64,000 nt of DNA from Toxoplasma gondii ME49 (lineage: Eukaryota > Apicomplexa > Conoidasida > Eucoccidiorida > Sarcocystidae). The DNA lies in the NCBI RefSeq assembly GCF_000006565.2, contig NC_031473.1:1426001-1490000 (forward strand), given 5' to 3'. The notes beneath the pieces were generated by a model, which saw only the letters and a list, made by a program, of their open reading frames with translations, did not search any database and was not told the DNA's origin. Both the position numbers and the translations under genes were made by a program. Numbering within the stretch: the stretch's first letter is position 1; each line of letters starts with the position of its first letter. This document shows positions 44,201 to 55,052 of the stretch, in pieces.

Positions 44201-46365
44201 TCTCGTCTTGTCTCTGCGTTGCTTTGCTTCCTTTGAATCGCCTGCTTTGCGCGCGTCTTTTGTTTTTCTTGCGGCGTTTCCAGAAGGACGTCCCCGGAGC
44301 CGCGGAAGACCTGCATGCACTGCGTGCGGCGGTCGATGCATGCGCAGAGCAAGTGGCGTCTCGACTGAACTACGATGCACTCTGCAACTCCCTCAGCAGT
44401 CAACTGGAAACGTACGAAGTTTGCGAAGGAACAGAGAGGGAGGGACGACGCACATCGACACAGCGGAAGCGCTATAGGCGTCGAGAAAAGCGGACGCGAA
44501 CGGGGGACTCGCAGAAACAGCTTTGCTTCTCGTATCCCGCTGCGTCTAAACCAAGGCGCCGTCCACCGGCTCCGCGTCTCTCGTGGTGCACTCGCGCCTG
44601 TTTCGTATTTCTTCCCCTTCTCCAGAGCTTTTTGCGCCAAAGAGCGAACATTCCACGTTTCGCTGCCGAGGAAGAGTCGAAGGCGGAGCCTCCGAGCGAC
44701 TCGTTTTTTCCTTTCGGCTCCGCTGTCGTCTCGTTCGGCCGCCTGTCTCCTACGCCTGCACCTGAGGTTCTTCAGAGCACTCAGGGGATCGCGACGGTGG
44801 CCTCCTCACGCTGTGACTGGAATGGCTCTGCGTTTCCCCCTGCAGAGTCAACGCCATGCAGAGGCGCCAGTTCCTTCGTCTTCAGGCCGTACCCGTTTCG
44901 ACGCCTTTCACAGAGACATCGCTGGTGGCGCTTGCCGCAGGTACGTTTGCTCGAGTCGCCTTTGGATCCTTTTTCTCGAGGGCGTTCGAGAGACCGACCG
45001 ACGCGAAAAACAGCCTGTTGTGTCTCGAGAGGACGCAGCCACCGGCTGCTGCGAGCCAGCGACGTTTCCAGGTCCGCATCCGCGACAGGTTTCTTTCGTT
45101 CCCTGGTTCGCTTCTGACTGCTCAGGCCTAACATGCAAGTGCGAGGAAGGAAGCGCGGAGGCGGTGTTCTTCAAGGGAACTCAGAGGTGTGTGCGACGTT
45201 TGCATGTCTGAAGGTTCTCGTTTTTAGAGAGGCGTTTTCGATTCGTCGAGTCGCTTCGCTGGCGAGTCTCTTCTCCTGTCTTTGCGTTCCTTTGCGCTGT
45301 CGTTGTCTTGTCTCTCTCTCTCGTGGCGCTGTCTGCGCCTTCCCTCCGGTTTTCCTCTCGCCGTTTTTTTCGCTGTCTCTGTCCTTTTTGTAGACCTCTC
45401 CTTCCAGCTTCCGCCGTCCTTGAGAGACGTCCGCGTCAGGACTGCCCGCATGTGTGTCATGTGTGTGTCTGTCTCGCGTTTGCGGCCTCTCCCGTTCTCG
45501 TCTTTTTCTCCGCGTCCAGGTCCCCTCCCAGTCTGGTCCGTCTGCGTTTCTTCTTCTTGCTGCGCGGTGTCTTCCGATCGTGTCATGTGCATGTTCAGCC
45601 TTCCCTCTTTGGTATCTCGTTCTCTGCGACTGGCTTCCTTGCGAGTCACATCTTGGCTCCTTTCGCCGTCGTCTCCTGTCTCTTCCGCGTTCCCCGGCTC
45701 TTTCCCCTTACTTCCCCCTCACGCGGCTCGCTCGTTTTCCTGCTCGGTTTCTGCGCCTGTAGTCTGACGATGAAGATCTGCCCGTCCGCGTCGAAACTCA
45801 TCAACGTTCTCGCGAATCGACAACCTGCAACGGTGTGCTCTGCTGGCCTTCCATCCCTCGACACAGTTCGCAGCTTTCGCCGCCTTCTCTTGTGTTGAAG
45901 AGGAGAGCCTCCGAATGGAAAACCTACGCACATGCAAAGAAGACACCGGCCTCGCGTCTGTCCAAAATCCGAAATCCGTACACACAGAAATCGAAGATAT
46001 GTCTATACTCATCTGCAGGCAATTCTCCACGCATTCATTGTTCTCTCTCCGAATCTATACCCATGTATATATATATATATATATATATGTATATCTTTCT
46101 ATATACATATTTCTACATATATATATATATATATATATATGTTGGAAGTATCTATGTGTGTGCCGTGGTTATGTGCATCGCTGTCGCTATCACTTTCTCG
46201 TTTCCGTATGCATTTAAATGCGCTGAATCTCCACGTGATCTTCTGTGTTTTCTCTTCTTTCCTATATTTCAGGTTTGCGACCTGCCGTGCAAGGACCCCT
46301 TTGAGCGCTTCTGCGTTCTTCTCGTCCTACACAGCAAGGCTCTGATCGACGTTCTTTCTCGCTGA
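39239..46365 (+). CDS. JmjC ribosomal oxygenase, MINA53/NO66 (RIOX) family
   Basis: RIOX enzymes are Fe(II)/2-oxoglutarate oxygenases that hydroxylate histidines of ribosomal proteins, usually in the nucleolus. Twelve exons with matching phases give 526 residues: 39239-39529, 40022-40081, 40607-40987, 41822-41932, 42231-42295, 42476-42554, 43219-43311, 44284-44411, 44846-44940, 45072-45186, 45763-45832, 46273-46365. The entry motif FFREVWERSPLLLRS is typical of the family. The iron site is H240-x-D242 (KTHTDDQ) and H306 (RGFPHAA), with family stretches DVFLLQVWGSKAWKIW and LKEGDILYIPRG. The C-terminal winged-helix part (SASKLINVLANRQPATVCDL, then PFERFCVLLVLH) also matches. A Ser/Glu-rich insert (about residues 140-185) interrupts the JmjC domain. 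The first ATG in frame is used. The exon 8-10 chain rests on phase and weak similarity. I cannot decide between RIOX1 and RIOX2. Confidence 0.85.
40368..40478. repeat. (TA)n tracts in JmjC gene intron 2
   Basis: TA runs at 40370-40395 and 40436-40474 separated by unique sequence. The upstream part of the intron (40130-40310) is almost pure C/T. Confidence 0.9.
41232..41288. repeat. (TA)n microsatellite
   Basis: TA run broken by TTTATA and GTATA, in JmjC gene intron 3. Confidence 0.9.
46064..46142. repeat. (TA)n microsatellite pair
   Basis: TA runs on either side of GTATATCTTTCTATATAC, in the last intron of the JmjC gene. Confidence 0.9.
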
Positions 46366-48816
46366 CGCATGCGCAGAAAATCCTCCTTTCTCGCTAGACC
46401 TTCTGTCTACACGGACCGCTAATGTGTACGCATGTCAACACACACCATTAAATAGAGAAATATATATATATATATATGTGTGTGTAGAGGGATAGATATG
46501 CATCTGCGTAAGTAGGTTTTGGGAGACTCCGCACAAGAGCAGCTGCAGGCGTCTGTCTATACGCCCGAGTGAATGGGCACAGTAAATCAGGCACACTGGC
46601 CTCCATGTTCAAAAACAGATAGCCTATATATATATATATATATATATATATGCATGTATGTAGGAGTATGCATATATATATATATATATATATATAAATA
46701 TGGTTGTGCATGAATTTGGGAAGCAGGAAGTGCAGAAACCCACCCTGCCTTCAGTCGCGTTTCGTTTTCCGAGTTGAGGTGCGTACGTTTGACGAAGGAG
46801 CGCCGAAGTAGAGGAAATCTCCTCACGAGCGCGCACAGGCGCTCCTGAAGAGATGCGCTTTCAAGGGAGATGCGAACCTCTCTTTTTTTGGGTGGACGTT
46901 TCAAGAGTGTCGAGAGAAGAGAAAATGATGAGGCGACAAAGAAGCAGCACACCTCTCGTCGTCGCGGCTCGTTAAATCGTTCTGAGGAAAATGCTTTTTC
47001 AAACAGCAGGCAGAAGCCGCACAGGAAACGGCATTCTTGCCCGAAACTGCGGTGTACGTACACTCGGGGATCCGCTACCTAGCCAGGTGTATGTACAGCG
47101 CTGGGATCCACCAGCCAGTCCGTTTTTTTCAAAGTTTGATTTGCAGTGGTTTTCTATTGATGTATTTGTCTGTGTTCATTCGAGTCATCTGCCCCTGCCT
47201 GCTACGCATGCGCTGAGGTGCAAGTCGTGTATTGCCCTCTTCATTAAGGCGCGTCAACATATCATGTGCGTTTACGCGTTTTCCACGAACGCTGAAAAGT
47301 GGAGAAGCACCCAGGGAACAGGGTACCAACTGCTGTAGGACTGAAGATTCGTGTGTCTGTATTTTGTGTTCATTTCCACCTTCTGTCACCCTTTTCGCTC
47401 TTCCAGTCCTTGAGCTATCTCTGCGGCGGTAGAAAGCCTCCGTCTGAAGACGGCTGAAAAAATGTTTTTTTTCTGAAAACAATCTGTGCTTCGGATGCTG
47501 GCGCCTGCCTCCCTAACCAACCTCTGCTGTCTTCCCCTTTTCTAAAGGAAAGCCGCGATGCAAGACGGATTTCCTCGCACAGATTCAAATGTCTTGAAAG
47601 AACAAACTGTATGCCGGGAGACTCGGCGGAGAATCTCACAGGGGTCTTCGCTGTCACGGCTTCGCTGCGAAGACGCGGCGGTGACTTGGAATCTTGTTTG
47701 ACTTGAGGCTTTCTTGTCAACTATTTCTTTGTTTTGCGTTCCAATTCAAACGCAGGAACACAGAGCAGGCTGCGCCTCTCCTTCACTGTTAAATTCATCC
47801 ACACAGTCGAACAAGAAGTATTTCTGTACGTGTCTGTCGGTGTTTGTGTAAACGTTTACGTAGGGAGATAGAGGTAATAGAGAGAGAGAAAGACATATGT
47901 GGAGAGATAGACATAGGTAGACAGGGATGAAAATAGATGGATAGAGGGAGAGAGATGTATATGAAAATAGGCAGACAGATTGAGGGAGACAGAGATACGA
48001 ATAGAGAGAGAGATAAAAATAGAGGTAGAGATAATGACAGAAATATATAAAAGTAGAATATAAAGGGAAATATAGAGACAGAGAGATTTGCGACGATCCA
48101 GGGGGATTCCAGATGGAGAGGGATTGTGCGACTCCCACAAATTTCTCGTCCGCGCGGAACTCGCATGTGAGTTCGACTTTTCGCGCATGCGCCAAAGCAA
48201 CATGCGTTTGCATCGAAGGATCGAAGTTTTTCAGGTCTGCTTCTTCCGCGCATGTTTTCTCCGATCTTCTTCTCCCTTGGATCTGCGCTTTTCCTCCTTC
48301 GTCGGAAGAAAAGGGGAGGTGACAGCGGCGAAAACTTTGTGTGCGTGTCTCTTTGAGAGAGCGCATGCAGTGCGAGGAGTCGAGGCTCAAGAGCGGCGTC
48401 TTGTGAGGCTCAACGAAAAGCGAGGCTTTCTCTAGATAAAGAGAATTGCCAAAGTTGAGGTTTCTCCGGAACACAGCGACGCATGCGTCTGCTGCAGTTC
48501 CGCCACACTCTCTTTTGCCTTTCCTCCTCTCATCCGTTTCCATCGGTTTTGTCTCTTCTCTGCCTCGGCTCTCTGAGTCCCCTTTTTAAAAATTGGTTTC
48601 CTCCTCTCTTCCTCTTCGGCTTTTTTTTTCTTCCTCCTCTCCTCGTCCGCTGTGTTTGCTTCTCCCTTCCTTCGCCGTCTCCACTTCCCTGTCTTCTCTG
48701 CCGCTTCTCCTTCGCATCCTCTTCGTTCGTTGTTCCTTCCCTTCCCTGCCCGAGTCTGTTCTCTCACCTCTCTGTTTCGACATTTTATTTTTCAGTATTA
48801 TTTTCCCTTCCGAAAG
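46366..48816. other. Spacer between JmjC gene and MAK11 gene (both +)
   Basis: 3' UTR and promoter sequence with TA tracts at 46458-46480 and 46623-46698, degenerate GAGATAGA repeats at 47866-48085, and a pyrimidine-rich stretch at 48500-48800 just before the next start. No recognisable gene. Confidence 0.55.
47866..48085. repeat. Degenerate GATAGA/GAGAGA simple repeats
   Basis: Many AGATAGA, GAGAGAGA and AATAGAG units on the + strand. Confidence 0.85.
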
Positions 48817-51800
48817 ATGGCTTCGGCCGAGGCCTTGCCGGTGGTGGTGACTCTGGGGACCTACGATGGCGGACTTATGGGCTACACAGTCCAGCCTGTC
48901 TCTCCGGAGGGAAAGGGAGACTACTCTCGACAGACTCAGTCTTCAGAGCGGCTCAAACTCACTTTCGCTGTGAACGCACATGTCGTAAGTTATCCAAGAA
49001 CCGCCTCATGCTGCCAGAAGTTCAGACGCAACTCCCCCTCACTGCGTACATCTTACTGGTCGAGTCGGCTGCTCCTGCGGTCTCCCTGCCTCTCTCTGTC
49101 TGTGCCTCGATCTGCAAAGAGCAATACGTGACTATCAGTCGATGGATTCGTCTGCGTCGATCAGCCGCTTTCGCTCTGTGTCGATGCATGCCTCTTTATG
49201 TAACCCCTGCATATACATACATATATATAGATATATGTATATATATATATATATACATTTATATATATATATATATATATGTGTGTATGTATGTGCATCT
49301 CAGGATATGCGTACGTCTGCATGCATGTATCTCTTCGTCACGGTAGAGAGCGACAGTGGCTCTCCATGTACGTCTTCTGCGCATGCAGCAGATTGCTTGG
49401 GTGTGAATTGACGCGCAAAAGATAAAGTCGAGCGGGAGTGTAGAGTTTGAGACTGCTTGTCGTCTTCGAACGACAAGAAGGGATCCTCTGACTTTTTTCG
49501 CAAAGGTTCCGCGAACTCCTGCGTTCGTTTTTTTTTTCTCCGTTTCGCTTGACGAGGCGAGTGCCCCGCATGCAGTGCGAGCGGCGCTGTGGTGTATGTA
49601 CACGAAGGCCAGATATTCTTTTGTGTTTGTCCGCAGGGATGCGTCAAGGCAATTGCCAGCTCACCCAGCCTTCTCCTCACAGGCAGCACCGACGAGAGCA
49701 TTCGGTGAGTTGTTGCCAGTCAATTTGCGTGTATGTCCATTTAACCAAGTCTCGTTCCTCTTGGCGAACATCTAAAAGCGCGGAGTTCGTACTCCACGTT
49801 GAACAGATCTGAGTGATTCCCGGTGCTTTCGGAATCTACTGAAGAGGAGGTACCCTGCAACGCTCTGCCTCTCGAGTTCTCAGTGATTTCTTTTCTTCTC
49901 TCTGCTTGCCGGCGATCTCGTCTGCCTTCCTCCCATGTCGGTGGTTACACCGCTTTTCCTTTTGCGTCGTATGTCTCTCTTTTTTTTTTCTCTGCACTTT
50001 ACCTGTGCTTCCTCTCGCATTTGCTTCGGCGGTCTCCCTCTGTCTTGATCGTTTTCGCTTCTCCATGTTCTGTCTGTCTCTGCCTCTCTCTCCTTTCTCT
50101 TTGTTGTTTCTCCATTTGTGCCGCTCGCTTCTCCTCCATCCCCACAGCGTCGCTGGCGCATCTCTCTCTCCTCGCTCGTTTCCTGTCTTCACTGTTCGCG
50201 CTCCCTCGCCTTCTGTCTCTCTGCCTCTGTCGCTTCCCTCCCTCTCTCCCCCGTACCTCTCTGTCGTCTTTCGATCGTTTTCTCGGGAGTCGCGTTCACC
50301 TGTCGTCTCTGTGGGCCTTCCTCGCTTCGCTTGCGCTCCGGGGCGCTTCAGGGGAGTTCGCGTTCCATCTCAGTGGGCATGCTGCTGTCGTCGTGCATCT
50401 GGCGCGTTCCAGGATCTACAGTCTCGAGTCTCGCCGCGAGATCGGTGTCTTGACGTCTCCCTCCGGAGGCACCGTGAACTGCTTGTCTCTCGTCGGCAAC
50501 GCGTTCTTGCTTTCCGGAGACACCCGCGGCCGCGTCCGGCTCTGGCGCGGCTCTTCCTGGGAGATGCTCAGGTCGCTCGACACAACGAAGGCAACGCCGC
50601 CGCAGAAAGGCAGGAAAAGCTCTGCGAAGCGCCTCGGCCGCGCGCGCGACGCATCTGCAGACGACAGCGAGGAAGAAGAGCAAATTCGACAAGGTCGTAA
50701 AGGTGTAGAAAGCCTGGCCGTCCACCCTAGCGGCCGCCTCTGTCTCGTCCTCACGGCAGACGGAACTCTGCAGCTGTGGAACCTCCTCACTGCGACCTGT
50801 GCTGTACGAACGCCTCTCGCAGGTACAGGCAAAGCAGAAAAAGAACTTCGTAGACCTATCTAGACATAGACAGGTCTATATCTCTATACAATATACATAT
50901 GTACACATAGAGAGCGAGGAACGCAGAGGCAAAAAGAAGAAAATGGAAGAAAGTGATGGAGGGGAAAGGGGGAGGAACAAGAGACGCACCCGAACAGAAG
51001 AAAAAGGACTCGCAGAAACAGTCTTTGATTTAAACCACGATCGTGTAAGAGACATGCGTCCAGATGCTGTGCTTTTTTGCGCATATCAAGCATTTGCTGA
51101 AATCACAGTATAAATGTACATACATATATATATATGCATATATATGTAAGGCATATCGATGCAAAACGTTTTATGTTTGAGATGTATGCATATATATACA
51201 TATATATATATATGTATATATATATATGTATGTTTGTGTGGAGGAACGCGCGTTGGAATCCCCTTGTCTTGTGGCTCTCGATCGGAAGATTGCAGGTGTG
51301 TTTTCTGGCCTTTTGTTCCTTTTTCGTTTCAGTTGGAGAACGCGCGGAGAGTGTACGGTGGCCTCCGCAAGCCGCGACGTCGCTTTACGGGAGACTGTCG
51401 GCGCGGCGAGTATCGCTCCACAACATCGCAGACTCGAGGACTGCTGCGCTTGAAGTCGAGACGGTGAAAGACGACGAAAAGCAGCGAGAGACAGGCGCGC
51501 CCGTCACCTGTAGGCGATCAGACGTTATGCGAGCGACAGGCAACAGAGGAAGCGAGATGCAAGGGAGAGACAAATGGAGAATGGAGGAGAAGGACATGGA
51601 GAGAGGAGAGACAGGGCAACCGACGGAGAAGGAGAGGCAGGGCAACCGACGGAGAAGGAGAGGATGGGTGACCGACGGAGGAGAGGCAGGGCAACCGACG
51701 GAGAAGGAGAGGATGGGTGACCGACGGAGAACAGGAGGTCGAAAAGAGGAGAATAAGGGCAGGAAGAGATGGCGTTGGAGAGTTTCCCCGAGTTGTCAGG

Positions 51801-54047
51801 CTTGTCGGTTGCATTTGCTTTGTTTTGACGATCTTCAGGGACATCCTTCTGCTTTGCGAGTGAAGCACTGCTTCTCGTCGGAGACAGCCGAGGGCGCATC
51901 TGGGGTGTGCATATACCGAAGTCTCTGCTGAGCGCCGAGCGGCCAGAGGCAGACCAGCCTGCACTGCGGCCCAGTTTCTGTTTCAAAGGAAAGCATGCGT
52001 CTCGCATCAAAGGCTTGGAGATTGTCGGCCTTGAGGAGGTCAGTGAGAAAGGAAGGCGCTCGCGAGAGCCGCAGTGCGGAACGGCAAAAACAACTCAAAG
52101 AAGACGAAACTGGAGGAAACGAACATCCTCGTGGTGGAGACAAAGTTATTAGAACTGTGAAAGCAGGGAGATTGTGAGGGGAGATCCGAGAGAGAAGGAC
52201 GGAGATGTTTCGAGAATCCCGCGAGAGAGCAGCGCGAGAGCCTGCGGGAGGAAGGTGGTGAGCGATGCCCAGAGTTGAAAGCAGGAAAACGCCATGTGAA
52301 AGAGAGATAAAACGGGCGCGAGGGAGAGGAGCGAGGCGAGATCTCGAGGCAAGACAAACGCGAACGGAGAAAGCCGTTGAGCAAAGGCGAAGGTTGAGAA
52401 GAAAACGCAGAGAAAAAGTGAAGCCTTTGACTTTTTTTTTTCAGTCCACAACCCACTGGGGCGGAAAGCAGCCGGGCGTCTCTCTTCAATTTCGTCTTCA
52501 TCTTGAACGATTTTCGGGATCGTTTCTCTCCGTTGTTTCCTCCCTTTTACAATCCCTCTTCAGGGACACTGTTCGACCTTCGCTTCGTCACTGTTCGACT
52601 TATTCTTTGGCGCTCGTATCTCTCTTCTTCTCTCTTTTACGCGTCGCCTCTGGCGTTCGCGGCTCGCTTCTAGGCCGTTTCCTGGTGCCGTCCGCTCTTC
52701 GTTCTGCCGGACCTCCGTTTCATTCTCCTCAATCCACTGTCCGCGTCTTTCTCTCTCTCGCAGCTGGGCGCAGACGCGCGAATTTCCTTCGTGAGCGCCG
52801 ACGCCAGCGGCTGCATGCATCTGTGGTCTTTCAGAGCCCCGGCGCACCCGGCTGCTCGAAAGAAGAAAGAAGGGGAAGACGACCTTCTCATCATTTCCCC
52901 TCAAGCGTAAGACCAATGGTTGCCAGAGAAACTCCACAAAAACACGATTCTACACACATACATATATTTATATATCCATATATATATATATATCCATATA
53001 TATATATATATCCATATATATATATATATATGTATATATGTGTATATATATGCTCATGCACGTATTTACTTGTGTTTGTTGGCGCAGGTCAAGGTATCGA
53101 TCAGTGTGCGGCCTCTGAGGATGTACATGGCTTCTATCGGGACAAATATATAAACATATACATTACATCTTTTCATGTGAACCACAGTCGAGGTTGTGTC
53201 TGTACACGTCTCTTACAATGTACAACCTGACTACGCCCTTCCATCTGCATATATCCATACATAAACGTAAATCTACGGATACGACTGTGTAAGGCATGAA
53301 TAGCTATATATATGTATATATGTATATATATCGCTATAAGTATGTGCATATACAATCATACACACATATATATATATATATGTATATATATAATTTAAAG
53401 AGCAAGTGTGAGGGGCAATGCCATTTTAGGGAGATTGAGTCTGCATCGACAGTGACTGTTTATATTTATTCGGATTTCGTCTTCATCGGCAGTGCGCACA
53501 GACTAGCGAGAAGCAGTCTCCCCCTCAGGAGGTTTCTCGCCTTTGAACTTTTCTGCCTGCATGCAGACACATAGAGACTCGCTGTCGGGTGACTTGCCTC
53601 TCGAGCAGCTTGACGCCCGCAGCCATCGCGCAGGAAGCCGGCCAAGAACCGCTTTCTTTCCCTGGAGAGAAACCCAAAAGAGACTCTTCACAGACAGAGG
53701 CAGGTGAAGACGCAGACGACGAGGACAAAGAAGAAGACGAAGAAGCGGCGGCGGCCGTGAGCAGGCCGACGGAAACTGGCCGAGGCGGGAGAAGCGCTGC
53801 CGTACTTTCGGGAAACCGTAAGAAGACGTCGGAAGGAAACAGGGCATCTCTCCTCGAGAAAGAGGGCAGGAAGAGACGTCGAGAGACAACTCCGAGAGGA
53901 AAGGGAAGAGCAGAAGAGGGCAAGGCAGCGCAGGATGCTGGCTCCACTTTCAAGGTGAACAGACGAGGAGGCGACGACGAGAGAAAGAAGAAGAAGAAAC
54001 GACGGTTTCTGGTCGCTGAGAGAACCAAGAAGGACTTGAAACGGTGA
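48817..54047 (+). CDS. MAK11: WD40 ribosome-assembly protein, MAK11/PAK1IP1 family
   Basis: MAK11/PAK1IP1 is a seven-blade WD40 nucleolar factor needed for 60S subunit assembly. Exons are 48817-48984, 49637-49704, 50413-50822, 51333-51509, 51839-52038, 52764-52906 and 53609-54047, all in phase, 534 residues. The N-terminus gives GTYDGGLMGYTVQP; blades include GCVKAIASSPSLLLTGSTDE, NAFLLSGDTRGRVRLW, LAVHPSGRLCLVLTADG, VRWPPQAATSLYG, FASEALLLVGDSRGRIW and ISFVSADASGCMHLW. These align blade by blade with human PAK1IP1. A Ser/Glu-rich acidic loop (DASADDSEEEEQ) is inserted in exon 3. As in the yeast and human proteins, the C-terminus is a charged Lys/Arg/Glu tail with nuclear-signal-like clusters (RKKKKKRRF). 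A good donor-like CG/GTGAGAG overlaps the stop codon, so a further exon is possible. Confidence 0.9.
49215..49282. repeat. (TA)n microsatellite
   Basis: TA runs in MAK11 intron 1. Confidence 0.9.
49880..50412. other. Long pyrimidine-rich part of MAK11 intron 2
   Basis: Nearly all C and T from about 49980 to 50290. The open + frame across it is Ser/Leu/Phe low complexity and is joined to exon 3, but the WD40 alignment starts only at 50413. Confidence 0.7.
51115..51235. repeat. (TA)n microsatellite cluster
   Basis: TA runs in MAK11 intron 3. Confidence 0.9.
51590..51738. repeat. Minisatellite, about 24-bp unit
   Basis: Alternating GAGGCAGGGCAACCGACGGA and GAGGATGGGTGACCGACGGA units separated by GAAGGAGA, in MAK11 intron 4. 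It is purine-rich on the sense strand. Confidence 0.85.
52960..53050. repeat. TATCCATATATA tandem repeat
   Basis: ATCCATATATAT units every 20-24 bp embedded in a TA run, in MAK11 intron 6. A further TA cluster lies at 53305-53392. Confidence 0.85.
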
Positions 54048-54251
54048 GAGGAGTCTTCGCTCTCTGCTGGACTCGGCAGACACAGCTGGTCACGACGAGA
54101 AGAAGCAAACAATCGGGGTCTCTGCAACTGCAACGAGCTCGGCCTCATCGTTTTCACGATCTTCAGAGACAGCCAGGACACCATGAAACTCATCTACGCA
54201 CATGCATCTACATGCTTTTATACTGTGTATTAATGAACATATAATGCATTT

Positions 54252-54295
<44 letters not shown>

Positions 54296-55052
54296 ATATG
54301 CATGTGTATGTATGTGTATATGTCTATGTATGGCACAGACGCAGACATGGCTGTGAATGGCCATGCGTTTCAGCGATGTTGCGAGTGAGGCTGAGCGTCG
54401 CATCGTCGCGTCTCGTTGGCTTCTCTTTGGCGCGGAAGAGGTTTTTCTGACAGCTCTCGAGACGCGCATTTGAAACAGTGCCAGCAGCTGGGGTTGTGCA
54501 TGTTTCACACCGCCGCGAGTGCAGCGAAGAAGACTTGAGGATGAGCAGGTCCTTTTTTGTCGGAGCTACGAGACTGCGGTGCCTCTGCAGCAGGAATGCG
54601 ATGCTGCCTCAGCGGTCACGAAGAGAGAAGACGAGACACGAGCAAAAAAAGACGAAACATGCATGGATACGCGCGTCAAACGATCGACAGAGAAAAACCG
54701 CGCAGGAATGGAAAACACAACACCCCGCAAATAACAGAGAAGCCGAACTCTTCCACCAACTCCAACACAGCCATTTATACATATAAGTATATGTATATTA
54801 ATATATATATTAATATATATATATATATGTTTAATATATATATATTTATATACATTTATATATACATATATGTATTAATATATATATATATTAATATAAA
54901 TATAAATATTTAAATCCTGGAGAGGCGTGCGCCCTGAGTCGCTGATTTCCGTCAGGGAGAAACGTCTGTTTGTCAAGGGGGAAGACGCGAGACAGCCTCG
55001 GACGCCGGTCGGGGGTCGACTGCATGCAGCTGGCAAGAAATCAAAGGAAACC
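54048..55052. other. Convergent 3' spacer between MAK11 (+) and acyltransferase (-)
   Basis: Contains TA tracts at 54262-54330 and 54776-54916. No coding feature supported. Confidence 0.6.
54776..54916. repeat. Extended AT-only tract with TTAATATA palindromes
   Basis: About 140 nt with almost no G or C, containing TTAATATATATATTAA-like inverted units rather than a plain TA run. Confidence 0.9.

Noticed and set aside
52452..52700. Possible extra MAK11 exon after the poly-T/CAG acceptor at 52441-52443
   Set aside because: Exons 5 and 6 already join in phase 0 and align continuously with the WD40 family; an extra exon would insert unrelated residues into a blade.
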